33,771 bases of DNA. Source: Gemmatimonadales bacterium. Lineage in GTDB: Bacteria > Gemmatimonadota > Gemmatimonadetes > Longimicrobiales > Gaopeijiaceae. Location: positions 1-33,771 of the forward strand of contig REBP01000102.1 of NCBI GenBank assembly GCA_007692665.1. Reading direction: 5' to 3'. The position numbers and the translations under genes were made by a program. Shown piece after piece: positions 16,216 through 23,931 of the stretch. A model generated the notes under the pieces. The model did not search any database, was not told the DNA's origin, and saw nothing but the letters and a program-made list of their open reading frames with translations. Each line of letters starts with the position of its first letter. Within the stretch, counting starts at the first letter, position 1.

Positions 16216-16961
16216 GACGAATTCTCCATCAGTTCGGGCCGGCCCTCGATGAACGCCCGGATCACCGGGTCCTCCGAGTTCCGGAAGTCGTCGGGGGTCC
16301 CTTCGAGTCGGCAGATCCCCTCGTACAGCATCGCCATCCGGTCGGCCACGCGGAAGGCGCTCTCCATGTCGTGGGTGATGACGATGCCCGTGACCCCGAG
16401 TTCGTCCTTCATCCGGTTGATGAGTCGATCGACGACGGCCCGGGTCACCGGGTCGAGACCGGTGGTGGGCTCGTCGTAGAGAAGATAGCTGGGGCGGGTG
16501 GCCACGGCCCGGGCGATGCCGGCCCGCTTTCGCTGCCCACCCGAGAGTTCGGAGGGGGAGCGGTCCTCGAATCCCACCAGGTCCACCACCCGGAGCGCCT
16601 CCCGAACCCGTTCCTCCCGTTCCTCGTCCGACACCTCCCGCATCCGGCGGAGTCCCATGGCCACGTTGTCCGCCACCGACATGGAATCGAAGAGGGCGGC
16701 GAACTGGAAGACGTACCCCACGTTCCGCCGAAGGGCGAAGAGCTCCTCCAGGGTCCGCCCGGCCACCCGCTCCCCGTCCACCCGGACCTCGCCCTGGTCC
16801 GGCTCCAGGAGCCCGACCACGTGCTTGATGGTCACGGACTTCCCCGACCCGGACTGGCCCAGGATGACCAGGGTCTCGCCGTCCCGGGCCTCCACGGAAA
16901 ACCCCCGGAGGACCTGGTTCGACTCGAAGGCCTTGTGAATCCCGTCGATCTCGATGCTCAT
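16212..16961 (-). CDS. mlaF: MlaF-family ABC transporter ATP-binding protein
   Basis: ATPase of the phospholipid transporter. It shows Walker A LGQSGSGKS, a Q-loop region YVFQFAALFDSMSV, the signature LSGGQRKR, Walker B YLLYDEPTTGLDP and the switch His in VITHDM. The 249-residue form starting at 16961 is preferred because GGAGGGG lies a few bases upstream; an in-frame codon at 16976 lacks this. It is separated from mlaE by 19 bases and overlaps mlaD by ATGA. Confidence 0.95.
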   Translation of the reverse strand: MSIEIDGIHKAFESNQVLRGFSVEARDGETLVILGQSGSGKSVTIKHVVGLLEPDQGEVRVDGERVAGRTLEELFALRRNVGYVFQFAALFDSMSVADNVAMGLRRMREVSDEEREERVREALRVVDLVGFEDRSPSELSGGQRKRAGIARAVATRPSYLLYDEPTTGLDPVTRAVVDRLINRMKDELGVTGIVITHDMESAFRVADRMAMLYEGICRLEGTPDDFRNSEDPVIRAFIEGRPELMENSS

Positions 16962-16980
16962 GATGCCCCTCCCCACCCGC

Positions 16981-17763
16981 TCACAGCAGCAGCACGGCCC
17001 AGAAGGCGTCGAGGACGAGGATCACCATGGAGCTCGCCACCACGGCCCCCGTCGTGGACCGTCCTACCCCTTCCGCCCCGCCCCGGGTGCCGAATCCGAA
17101 GTGACAGCCGATGGTCGTCACGACGAAGCCGAAACTCGTGGCCTTGATCATGGCGTACGCCACGTCGAAGGGAACGAAGAAGAGGGTGAGGCCCCGGATG
17201 AACTCGGGGGTGGACAGCTCCAGGAGCTGGATCGCCGTGAACCACCCCGCCACGATCCCCATGGCGATGGCCAGCGCCGTGACCAGGGGAAACATGATCG
17301 TGCCGGCAATGACCCTCGGTACCACCAGGTAGGCCACCGGCGGATACGCCATGGTTTCCAGCGCATCGATCTGCTCGGTGACCCGCATCGTGCCGATCTC
17401 GGCGGAGATGTTCGCCCCCACGCGGCCCGACAGGGCGAGCCCCGTGAGGACCGGCCCGAGTTCCAGCATCATCGTCTTTCCGACAAGGACGCCCACGAAG
17501 TACAGGGGGATGGCGCCGGTAAAGGTGTAGGAAGCCTGCAGGGCCAGCACGATCCCCGTGAACGCCGCGATGAAGAGCGCAATGGGCACGGAATCCACGC
17601 CGATGCGCGTCATCTGCCGGAGGGTGAGGGGCGCCCAGATCTCGACCCACCGCAGCGCCCGGGCGGCGTCGATGACGAGCCCGCCCCAGCGCCCGATGGC
17701 GAGCGTGAAGACGCGGACCCCCCTTCCGAGGGCCGTGAAGGGGGCGAGGAGCGTGCGTGTCAT
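16981..17763 (-). CDS. mlaE: MlaE-family ABC transporter permease
   Basis: Inner-membrane permease of the Mla/MCE transport system. It has the family segments LTLRQMTRIGVDSVPIALFI, FTGIVLALQASYTF, ELGPVLTGLALSGRVGANIS, AEIGTMRVTEQIDALETMAY and VVTTIGCHFGFGTRGGAEGV, with five to six hydrophobic helices. The start at 17763 (260 residues) is fixed by ATGA overlap with the upstream unknown gene; the frame is open further up but reads Arg-rich noise. Confidence 0.95.
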   Translation of the reverse strand: MTRTLLAPFTALGRGVRVFTLAIGRWGGLVIDAARALRWVEIWAPLTLRQMTRIGVDSVPIALFIAAFTGIVLALQASYTFTGAIPLYFVGVLVGKTMMLELGPVLTGLALSGRVGANISAEIGTMRVTEQIDALETMAYPPVAYLVVPRVIAGTIMFPLVTALAIAMGIVAGWFTAIQLLELSTPEFIRGLTLFFVPFDVAYAMIKATSFGFVVTTIGCHFGFGTRGGAEGVGRSTTGAVVASSMVILVLDAFWAVLLL

Positions 17764-18122
17764 GCGTCTGCGGGGGGATCCAGGCCGTCTTCCAGCACGA
17801 AGCCCAGCTCTTCCTCGCCCGGTCCAGGCACCCTCGGCACCCGACAGGTGACGACGACGCGGGAAACGGAATTCCGACAGCATCGGACCACCACCTCCAG
17901 GTCCACCCCCTGTTCGGCACAGGTGATGCGGGTACGGACCTGGTCCCCGGGTTCGCCTTCGCCCCGCTCCTGGGGGTTCCGGAAGAGCGTCATGGTCGAC
18001 CGCCGGCCCGAGGGGAGGTCCCGGCTCACCTTCACGTGCCGGAGCCAGTCGGGGGCATAGCTGATCCGGTAGCTGAACCCGCGCTGGTCGACGCCCTCGC
18101 CTTCCCTGTTGTGTCGAGCCAC
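17760..18122 (-). CDS. Unknown 120-residue protein, first gene of the mla operon
   Basis: Not recognised. Codon third positions are strongly G/C and it overlaps mlaE by ATGA, so it is very likely translated and coupled. The sequence has a mixed beta-rich pattern ([54 protein letters not shown]) with five Cys, and an acidic C-terminal end; no signal peptide or membrane segment. The GTG at 18122 is taken as start because a -35/-10 pair lies just upstream; TTG or GTG codons near 18206-18209 would fall on that -35 element. The place usually taken by an accessory Mla protein suggests a helper role, but it does not look like a STAS-type MlaB. Confidence 0.7.
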   Translation of the reverse strand: MARHNREGEGVDQRGFSYRISYAPDWLRHVKVSRDLPSGRRSTMTLFRNPQERGEGEPGDQVRTRITCAEQGVDLEVVVRCCRNSVSRVVVTCRVPRVPGPGEEELGFVLEDGLDPPADA

Positions 18123-18173
18123 GGTGCCGAACCTGCCTGTTGGGGTGGGGAGAGGCGCCTTCGCCGCCCGGCG

Positions 18174-18202
18174 AATGTCCCGGAGCGGCCTCCGCGTGTC
18201 AA
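18174..18202 (-). promoter_or_regulatory. Candidate promoter of the mla operon
   Basis: On the minus strand TTGACA (18202-18197) is a perfect -35 hexamer, followed after 17 bases by GACATT (18179-18174), a weak -10. Transcription would start near 18167, about 45 bases before the GTG at 18122. Confidence 0.5.
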
Positions 18203-18253
18203 GCACCAACCCGCGTGCCGGGGGCGGTGGCGGCCGAGACCTGGCGGGCGATC

Positions 18254-18282
18254 TTGCCCACCTCGCGAAGGACGGTTATCGT
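18254..18282 (+). promoter_or_regulatory. Candidate promoter of rho
   Basis: TTGCCC (18254-18259) and TATCGT (18277-18282) are separated by 17 bases, each matching four of six consensus positions. This predicts a leader of about 170 bases before the rho start. Confidence 0.5.
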
Positions 18283-18324
18283 GGCCGCGCTCCTCGGAAA
18301 CCCTAAGGTTCGAAAGGACCGTTT

Positions 18325-18340
18325 CCGCCCCCCTGGGCGG
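18325..18340 (+). other. Small hairpin in the rho leader
   Basis: CCGCCC and GGGCGG can pair around a CCCT loop, followed by TTT. It could be a pause or attenuation element, but stems of this size are common in DNA this rich in G and C. Confidence 0.3.
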
Positions 18341-18390
18341 TTTCGCCCCCTGCGGTCGCCCGGTTCCGGGGACTCCTGCCCCAGACGCGG

Positions 18391-18433
18391 TCCCCACCGC
18401 CCGCACTTTCCCCTCCCTCCCGCCTGCCCCTGT
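18391..18433 (+). promoter_or_regulatory. C-rich, G-poor tract in the rho leader (possible rut site)
   Basis: Within 43 bases there are 27 C and only 5 G, which is striking in this genome and is the composition Rho prefers for loading. It lies in the untranslated leader just before the rho start, where autoregulation by Rho-dependent attenuation would act, as is known for E. coli rho. Confidence 0.45.
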
Positions 18434-18460
18434 CGGTCCCCCCGACGCCGGAGAACCCCC

Positions 18461-19711
18461 TTGGACATCGCCGACCTCAAGAAGAAGACCGTCGCGGAGC
18501 TCGCGGCCATCGCCACCGAGCACAACCTGCAGAACATTTCCGGCCTCCGAAAGCAGGAGCTCATCTTCAGGATCGAGCAGAAGCTCCTCGACACGGACGT
18601 CACGCTGCGGACCGAGGGGGTCCTCGAGGTCCTGCCGGAGGGCTACGGCTTCCTCCGTTCGTCGGACTGGAACTACCTCTACGGACCCGACGACGTCTAC
18701 GTTTCGCCGTCCCAGATCAAGCGCTTCGACCTGCGCACCGGCGACACGATCAAGGGACAGGTCAGGCCGCCGAAGGAAGGGGAGCGCTACCTGGCCCTCC
18801 TCAAGGTCGAGGAGGTGAACCTGGACGAGCCCGAAAAGGCCAAGCACCGCACCACCTTCGACAACCTCCGCCCCCGCTACCCGGAAACCCGCATCCGGCT
18901 GGAGAACGCCGCCGGCGACATCTCCACCCGGGTCATCGACCTCATCGCCCCCATCGGCATGGGCCAGCGCGGCCTCATCGTGTCGCCCCCGAAGGCCGGA
19001 AAGACCACCATCCTCCAGAAGATCGCGAACTCGATCCGCGAGAACCATCCGGACGTCTACCTCATCGTGCTCCTCATCGACGAGCGCCCCGAGGAGGTCA
19101 CCGACATGGAAGAGCATGTGGACGGCGAGGTGGTCTCCTCCACCTTCGACGAGCCCGCCGAGCGTCACACGCAGGTGGCCGAAATGGTGCTGGACAAGGC
19201 CAAGCGCCTGGTGGAGCACGGCAAGGACGTGGTGATCCTGCTGGATTCCATCACCCGCCTGGCCCGGGCCTACAACGTCACCGTGCCGCACTCGGGCAAG
19301 ATCCTGTCGGGTGGTGTGGATGCGAATGCCCTCCACAAGCCGAAGCGTTTCTTCGGGGCCGCGCGGAATATCGACGAGGGCGGGTCCCTCACGATCATCG
19401 CCTCCGCGCTCATCGAGACCGGCAGCCGCATGGACGAGGTGATCTTCGAGGAGTTCAAGGGGACCGGGAACATGGAGCTGGTCCTGGACCGGCACATCGC
19501 CGACAAGCGCATCTTCCCGGCCATCGACGTGAACAAGTCCGGCACCCGGCGCGAGGAACTCCTCTTCACCGAGGCCGAGCTGAACCGGGTCTACCTGCTG
19601 CGCAACTTCCTGGCCGACATGCATCCCTCCGAGGCCATCGAGTTCCTCATGGACCGCCTGAAGCGCACGAAGACGAACAACGAGTTCCTGGAGTCGATGC
19701 AGTCGGGGTAG
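18461..19711 (+). CDS. rho: Transcription termination factor Rho
   Basis: Hexameric RNA-dependent ATPase/helicase that ends transcription. The 416-residue product has the N-terminal helical domain ([20 protein letters not shown]), the OB-type RNA-binding domain ([34 protein letters not shown]), Walker A PPKAGKTT (about residues 176-183), [13 protein letters not shown], the Walker B region [17 protein letters not shown], and the Q- and R-loop region [20 protein letters not shown]. There is no long insertion. The start is TTG at 18461 with GGAG seven bases upstream; the longer upstream frame is Arg/Pro-rich noise. Confidence 0.97.
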   Translation: MDIADLKKKTVAELAAIATEHNLQNISGLRKQELIFRIEQKLLDTDVTLRTEGVLEVLPEGYGFLRSSDWNYLYGPDDVYVSPSQIKRFDLRTGDTIKGQVRPPKEGERYLALLKVEEVNLDEPEKAKHRTTFDNLRPRYPETRIRLENAAGDISTRVIDLIAPIGMGQRGLIVSPPKAGKTTILQKIANSIRENHPDVYLIVLLIDERPEEVTDMEEHVDGEVVSSTFDEPAERHTQVAEMVLDKAKRLVEHGKDVVILLDSITRLARAYNVTVPHSGKILSGGVDANALHKPKRFFGAARNIDEGGSLTIIASALIETGSRMDEVIFEEFKGTGNMELVLDRHIADKRIFPAIDVNKSGTRREELLFTEAELNRVYLLRNFLADMHPSEAIEFLMDRLKRTKTNNEFLESMQSG

Positions 19712-19795
19712 GGGCGCGGTCCCTCTGCACCAGGCATGTAGTGGCCAACGGGAGCACGTTCCCCGCCAGGTCGTCCCCATTCGAAGGAGGTTGTC

Positions 19796-20171
19796 GTGCG
19801 GAGATCCCTACCACGCCGATGGCACCCTCGCCTGGATCGCCCGGTTCCCCGACCTCGCCATCCCCCGGTTCCTGGCCTCGGAGTCCACCATCCGTGCCGA
19901 CCGGAGCGGCGCTGCGGCCCTCGAGCACCTGAGTCACCTCAGCCACATCGCACCCGAGCTGCTCGCCGTGCAGGTCACGTCGCGGCGCATGGAACGGGAG
20001 CCCGGTGGCTCGCCGCTTGCATACCGGACCTATCTCCTGAACGCCCGCACCGGCGAGCAGGCAGGCGCCTTCGCCGCCGATCACCTGGTGATCGGGGGCG
20101 GATCGGGGCTGGCCGTGCTCTACCGTCCCGCGCCGTTTCCGCAGGTTTCGCTGGTGCGGGGGTTCGAATGA
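19796..20171 (+). CDS. Unknown protein of about 126 residues with an apparent frameshift at its start
   Basis: Not recognised. From about 19800 one frame has strong G/C third positions and protein-like sequence (DPYHADGTLAWIARFPDL, HLSHIAPELLAVQVTSRRME, AYRTYLLNARTGEQAGAFAA, HLVIGGGSGLAVLYRPAPFP). However, the well-spaced start signal, AGGAGG then five bases then GTG at 19796, is in another frame. The only start codon in the coding frame, TTG at 19791, touches the ribosome site and is unlikely. One extra G after GTGCGG would join them as Met-Arg-Gly-Asp-Pro. A one-base loss in the consensus is therefore suspected. There is no signal peptide. It lies between rho and an exported protein gene. 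Confidence 0.65.
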
Positions 20172-20247
20172 GCCCGGGAGGATGGCGGGGGTGGCCGGCC
20201 CGGCGGGCGCGACGGGTGAACGCCATGACGGCCCTGCCGGAGAGACC

Positions 20248-20973
20248 ATGACGACCGAACCGACGACGATGCGGTATCTCGGATGGCTGTTCGCGGCGTT
20301 CGCCCTCCTCCCCTCGCAGGCCCTCGCCCAGGGGATCACGGGCCAGGTGGTGGACGCCGAGACCGGGGCGGGTGTGGCGGCGGCGCAGGTCGCCCTCCTG
20401 GTCGATGGCGAGGTGCACGCGAGTGTGCAGACCGACGAGGATGGGTGGTTCAGCCTTCGGGTACTCAGGTCCGGAGACTTCCTGCTCCGCACCCGCGCCC
20501 TGGGCTATGCCGAGCGCGCGGCCGATCCGGTGCGTGTCGAGCCGCGCGAGGTGGTGGAGGTGCGGGTGGAACTCGCCCGCCAGGCCATCGCGCTTGAGCC
20601 CATCACCGTGACGGGCCGCCGCGAGGATCCCCGGCACGCCGCCACCTTCGAGGGCTTCCTGGCCCGGCGCGCGGTGGCGCGCCCGGTGGGACCCGACCGG
20701 GTCGTGCTTCGTACCGATCCCGAGATGGCCGCCGCCATGACCGTGCGCGATGTCATGCGTTGGTTCATCGGAAGGCGAAACTGCCTGGTCGTCTTCATGG
20801 ACGGCCGGCGCACCAGCTGGCCCGTGCTCGACCTGTCCGCAAGCTGGTTCGAGGGCGTGGAGTTCTACCGTGACGGATTCACTGCCCCGTTTCCGTACCG
20901 CGGGGAGTTCTGCGGGAATTCCAGCAACTACTCTGTCCTGGCCGTCTGGTCGGAGCGTTCGTCGCCGAGGTAG
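20248..20973 (+). CDS. Exported carboxypeptidase-regulatory-like domain protein
   Basis: The 241-residue product has a signal peptide (MRYLGWLFAAFALLPSQALA). A CarboxypepD-regulatory/peptidase-associated beta-sandwich follows (GITGQVVDAETGAGVAAAQV, TDEDGWFSLRVLRSGDFLLR, LGYAERA), then the ALEPITVTG linker typical of TonB-dependent-receptor-like proteins. The remainder (AATFEGFLARR, MTVRDVMRWFIGRRNCLVVF, FYRDGFTAPFPYRGEFCGN) resembles a plug-like region, without any beta-barrel. Such short stand-alone forms are common in Gemmatimonadota- and Bacteroidota-type genomes; role unknown. GGAG five bases before 20248 sets the start. Two Cys in the C-terminal part could form a disulfide. Confidence 0.8.
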   Translation: MTTEPTTMRYLGWLFAAFALLPSQALAQGITGQVVDAETGAGVAAAQVALLVDGEVHASVQTDEDGWFSLRVLRSGDFLLRTRALGYAERAADPVRVEPREVVEVRVELARQAIALEPITVTGRREDPRHAATFEGFLARRAVARPVGPDRVVLRTDPEMAAAMTVRDVMRWFIGRRNCLVVFMDGRRTSWPVLDLSASWFEGVEFYRDGFTAPFPYRGEFCGNSSNYSVLAVWSERSSPR

Positions 20974-21061
20974 GGGTCAGGGGCAGTCGGATCCCCCCCG
21001 GGCCCGGGGGACGCCGTCCACGCGGCGGCCGGAGCCAGGCGGGCCACGCGTGCAGACCCCG

Positions 21062-21697
21062 CTACTCCTCGCCCAGGACCTCGCGGTACCGCGGGTTGAC
21101 GACCCATTCCTCCCCGTCGAAGACCTTCACATCCCAGGGAAAGATGATCATGGCGTCGGTCTCGAGGGCGTGGTAGTCGGGGCGGTACCCGCCGGGGCGC
21201 ACGAAGGTGGTGGCGGTGCGGATCTCGGCGGGCCCGGCGTTCCTGAGCGTGGCGATCCCCAGGCGGAGCGTGTCCCCCGACGTGGCGATCTCGTCGGTGA
21301 GCAGGACCCGCTTCCCCTCGATGTGGTGGGGCACCTGCGAGAAGATCTGCGGGCGCTCCCGCGTGGGGTTCTCCTCGTCGGCCCGGTCCAGCCCCATGCG
21401 CCGGGAGATGCTGATGGCGTGGAAGTCGATGCGGAGGAGCGCGGCGATGATGGCCGCCGGGATCACGCCGGCCCGCGCGACGCCGACCACGACCTCCGGC
21501 TGGTACTCCCTGGCCACGCGCATGGCGAGGACCCGGCAGAACTCGCCGAAGAGCTCCCAGTCCATCTCGAAGAACTCGCCGGGACGGATGTGGGTGTCGT
21601 GAGGCGCAAAGGGGAAGCCCCCTGCGGGACCGCGGGGGGAACCGGGAGATCCGTGGGATCCGGGGGACCCGGGGGATCCGGGGGGCTGGCCTTGCAT
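21062..21697 (-). CDS. Phosphoribosyltransferase-domain protein with a collagen-like N-terminus
   Basis: Type I phosphoribosyltransferase fold: VVVGVARAGVIPAAIIAALL and the PRPP-binding VLLTDEIATSGDTLRLGIAT are clear. It resembles xanthine/hypoxanthine-guanine or Gpt-like small PRTs, but the substrate hood is not diagnostic. Unusually, residues 7-21 are five Gly-Ser-Pro-type triplets, followed by RGPAGG; the conserved part starts about residue 40. The start at 21697 has AGGAG six bases upstream; the frame is open further up without support. The total length is 211 residues. Confidence 0.88.
   Translation of the reverse strand: MQGQPPGSPGSPGSHGSPGSPRGPAGGFPFAPHDTHIRPGEFFEMDWELFGEFCRVLAMRVAREYQPEVVVGVARAGVIPAAIIAALLRIDFHAISISRRMGLDRADEENPTRERPQIFSQVPHHIEGKRVLLTDEIATSGDTLRLGIATLRNAGPAEIRTATTFVRPGGYRPDYHALETDAMIIFPWDVKVFDGEEWVVNPRYREVLGEE
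21635..21679 (-). repeat. Five 9-bp repeats coding Gly-Ser-Pro/His triplets
   Basis: Imperfect units of the form GGATCCCCC encode the collagen-like segment of the phosphoribosyltransferase. Unit number may vary by slippage. Confidence 0.75.
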
Positions 21698-21813
21698 GGA
21701 AATCTCCTGGCGGCGGGAGAGGACGGAGGAGCAACGGGGAAAGGGGCCGGACTGCTTCCCTTCAGCATAACGAATCCGGCGCCTCGGTGGCGGGGGGTCC
21801 CGGAGGCCGCCTG

Positions 21814-21842
21814 TTGACCGCCCCGTCCCCGTGCCCCATCGT
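21814..21842 (+). promoter_or_regulatory. Candidate promoter placed for leaderless transcription
   Basis: TTGACC (21814-21819), 17 bases, then CATCGT (21837-21842). The expected start point is at or next to the ATG at 21849, and no ribosome site is present, so the mRNA may be leaderless. Confidence 0.45.
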
Positions 21843-21848
21843 GGCATC

Positions 21849-22304
21849 ATGACCCAGGACATTGCTGCCGCCGCCGACCGCCGGTTCTCCGAACGCCTGG
21901 CCGCCACGGGGGCCCGGGACCCCAGGGAGTTCTACCGGGGGCTTCTCCGGGAACTCCGGGAACGCGACGAGACCGTCTACCGCGAAATGGTCGTCCTGTA
22001 CGAGACCAGCGTCATCCAGGCCGTCGGGCGCGGCGACGCGGACCCCCTCGAGGCCTGGCTGGGATTCGGCGTCGCCCTTGCCGGAGCGTCGGCGGGGGCG
22101 GGGAGCGCCGTGGTCATCGACGACTCCGGCCGGGCTTCGCCGCTGGAGGGGGTCCCGCGCTGGGACCAGCTCGTCCTGCATCTTCCCGAGGCACGAGGCG
22201 TCCGCGCTCTCCCGGTCGGTCTTCCCCCCGAACTCTCCGAGGCCCAGCGGGCCACCGTGGACCTTCTGGTGAAGGGCAAGGTACGAATCCCGTCAGACGA
22301 GTGA
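21849..22304 (+). CDS. Unknown 151-residue protein
   Basis: Not recognised. Codon use is typical of the genome. The first half is predicted helical and charged (DRRFSERLAATGARDPREFY, LLRELRERDETVYREMVVLY); then comes an Ala/Gly-rich stretch (GFGVALAGASAGAGSAVVID) that might be buried or membrane-associated, and a C-terminal beta/helix region (WDQLVLHLPEARGVRALPV, LSEAQRATVDLLVKGKVR). No signal peptide. It is divergent from the phosphoribosyltransferase gene. The ATG at 21849 lacks a ribosome site but is correctly placed behind a promoter-like pair. Confidence 0.75.
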   Translation: MTQDIAAAADRRFSERLAATGARDPREFYRGLLRELRERDETVYREMVVLYETSVIQAVGRGDADPLEAWLGFGVALAGASAGAGSAVVIDDSGRASPLEGVPRWDQLVLHLPEARGVRALPVGLPPELSEAQRATVDLLVKGKVRIPSDE

Positions 22305-22424
22305 AGGCTGCCGTCCCACGCCCTGCGGCCTGCGAGCCGCGACCCCCGAGCGACCAGTCACGGGCCGCAATCCACCGCCGCTTCGCAGGCCCACCTCCAG
22401 CAACCCAACCGGAGCCCCGACCCC

Positions 22425-22709
22425 ATGCGCGAGACCCGCGTCCAGACCTCGAGCAACGTAGCATGGACCCCCCGGCCAGGCTGGGCCACGATTCGCCTCG
22501 TGGGCACCTGTGCCGACCGCTCGCTCCGCCGCGGCCAGGTGGTCATGCACTCGCCGTCGGAAGAGGGCGACGACCTCCCGGGCTACATGGAGGAACTCCG
22601 CTCCGGCACCATGGTCATCGTGCTTGCCGAGGCCGCCCACCTCGTGGAGGACGACCTGAACCTGGTTCCGGAGATGGCAGTCGTGGCCGTGGGCGAACTC
22701 CTGCCCTGA
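22425..22709 (+). CDS. Unknown 94-residue protein
   Basis: Not recognised. Third codon positions are G/C-biased and the sequence is protein-like: TSSNVAWTPRPGWATIRLVG, CADRSLRRGQVVMHSPSEEG, YMEELRSGTMVIVLAEAAHL, NLVPEMAVVAVGELLP. The beta-rich pattern suggests a small soluble domain. A GGAG lies about 11 bases before the ATG, somewhat far. It is 120 bases downstream of another unknown gene on the same strand. Confidence 0.65.
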   Translation: MRETRVQTSSNVAWTPRPGWATIRLVGTCADRSLRRGQVVMHSPSEEGDDLPGYMEELRSGTMVIVLAEAAHLVEDDLNLVPEMAVVAVGELLP

Positions 22710-22760
22710 CCCCCGACCTCCGGCTCCGGTCTCGGCCGCTGGTCCGGTTCCGGGGTCAGC

Positions 22761-22789
22761 CCGGGATCAGGTCCCGGCTCGGATCCCGG
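22761..22789. repeat. Hairpin and imperfect repeat between convergent genes
   Basis: CCGGGATC (22761-22768) and GATCCCGG (22782-22789) form an 8-bp stem. The region 22760-22808 is also an imperfect duplication of about 25 bases (units starting CCCGGGATCAG and CCCGGATCAG). It lies between two converging stop codons and may act as a weak two-way terminator, though without a T-run. Confidence 0.4.
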
Positions 22790-22790
22790 A

Positions 22791-23813
22791 TCAGTTCCCC
22801 GCTCCGTTCCCCTCCGCCTCCATGATGACCTCGGCGGCACGGGGGGCCATCTGCCCGTTGGAGTGGCCCACGTCGGGCACGATCTCGAGGGCCCAGTCGG
22901 ACCTCACCCTCAGCTCCGCCGCGAGTGCGCGGGTGAACTCGAAGTAGTTCTGGCCACGGGCGAAGCGGTGGGGACCCTGCGCCTGGGCCTCCTGCGAGGT
23001 CCTGAGCCCCGATGCCCTCGGGTCGGTGTCCTGGTCCCCCAGGAGGACCACCACGTCGCGGCCCAGGAAACCGGTCACGTAGGCCGCCGGGACCACCGCA
23101 TCCTCCGCCCCGTACCCTTCCCCGCTTTCCAGTGCCAGCCCGTACGGCCACGCCTCGCCCGAGGTGGGGAGCGTGTACCAGCCGGCATTGGCCAGCACGA
23201 CCCGCGAGGCGCGGGCCCCGGGCACGAAGAGGAGGAACCGGTGTGCGAACTGGCTCCCCGCCGAATGCCCGTAGAGGTGATACCGCTGCCTGGTCAGCCC
23301 CAGGCGCACCCGGGCGTCGTCAAAGGCGGGCTCGATCTGCGAGAAGCTCCACTCGGCCTCGGAACGGCGGTTGCCGTCGGCGGTGAAGACGTTCCCCAGG
23401 TTGTATTCGCGGGAGCCGGGGTAGTGCTCGTCGGTGAACTCCGGCACGAGAACGACGAACCCGTGCCTGTCGGAGGGGGCCACCCAGGCGTCCCGGTAGC
23501 CGTCGGCGTTTCGGCCCATGCCGTGAAGCACGATGACGACCGGCGCGTCGGGCTCGGCGCCTTCGGGGACATGGTACCACATCTCGATGGGGCGATCCGC
23601 GGCGAGGGGCGTCCCGCGAAAGGTCCAGGAGCCCGACCCGGAGGGAAGCGTGGTGACGCCGTTGTTCCCGGCGCCCCCTGTCGATGGTCCGGCATCGGCA
23701 GAGCAGCTCCCAAGCGCCAGCAGGAAGGGGAGCAGGAGGACGGCTCCGGCTGCGACGGGGATGCCACGGATGGATGCGACGGAAGCTGAACCAGGAGCAG
23801 GGGAACGGAGCAT
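22791..23813 (-). CDS. Alpha/beta hydrolase lipoprotein (esterase/depolymerase-like)
   Basis: Exported serine hydrolase. A lipoprotein signal ends in LALGSC (Cys 37). The fold shows the oxyanion region VVIVLHGMGRNADGYRDAW, the nucleophile elbow YHLYGHSAGSQFAHRF, a likely acid in VVLLGDQDTDPR and the catalytic His in PDVGHSNGQM, all in the right order. It is closest in appearance to the PHB-depolymerase/feruloyl-esterase-like group; substrate unknown. ATG at 23813 is preferred because it puts the signal peptide at the N-terminus; the frame is open to 23912. No clear ribosome site is seen. Confidence 0.85.
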   Translation of the reverse strand: MLRSPAPGSASVASIRGIPVAAGAVLLLPFLLALGSCSADAGPSTGGAGNNGVTTLPSGSGSWTFRGTPLAADRPIEMWYHVPEGAEPDAPVVIVLHGMGRNADGYRDAWVAPSDRHGFVVLVPEFTDEHYPGSREYNLGNVFTADGNRRSEAEWSFSQIEPAFDDARVRLGLTRQRYHLYGHSAGSQFAHRFLLFVPGARASRVVLANAGWYTLPTSGEAWPYGLALESGEGYGAEDAVVPAAYVTGFLGRDVVVLLGDQDTDPRASGLRTSQEAQAQGPHRFARGQNYFEFTRALAAELRVRSDWALEIVPDVGHSNGQMAPRAAEVIMEAEGNGAGN

Positions 23814-23931
23814 GGAGACCGAGGCGTGGGCGTGGGGGATTCGGGGGCGAGTCGAGAGGGCGAAGCGTACGAAGTGCAGCGCGGGCGCATGGACGGTCGG
23901 GGGCTGGGCCACCGAATCGCCGGCCGGCTGC

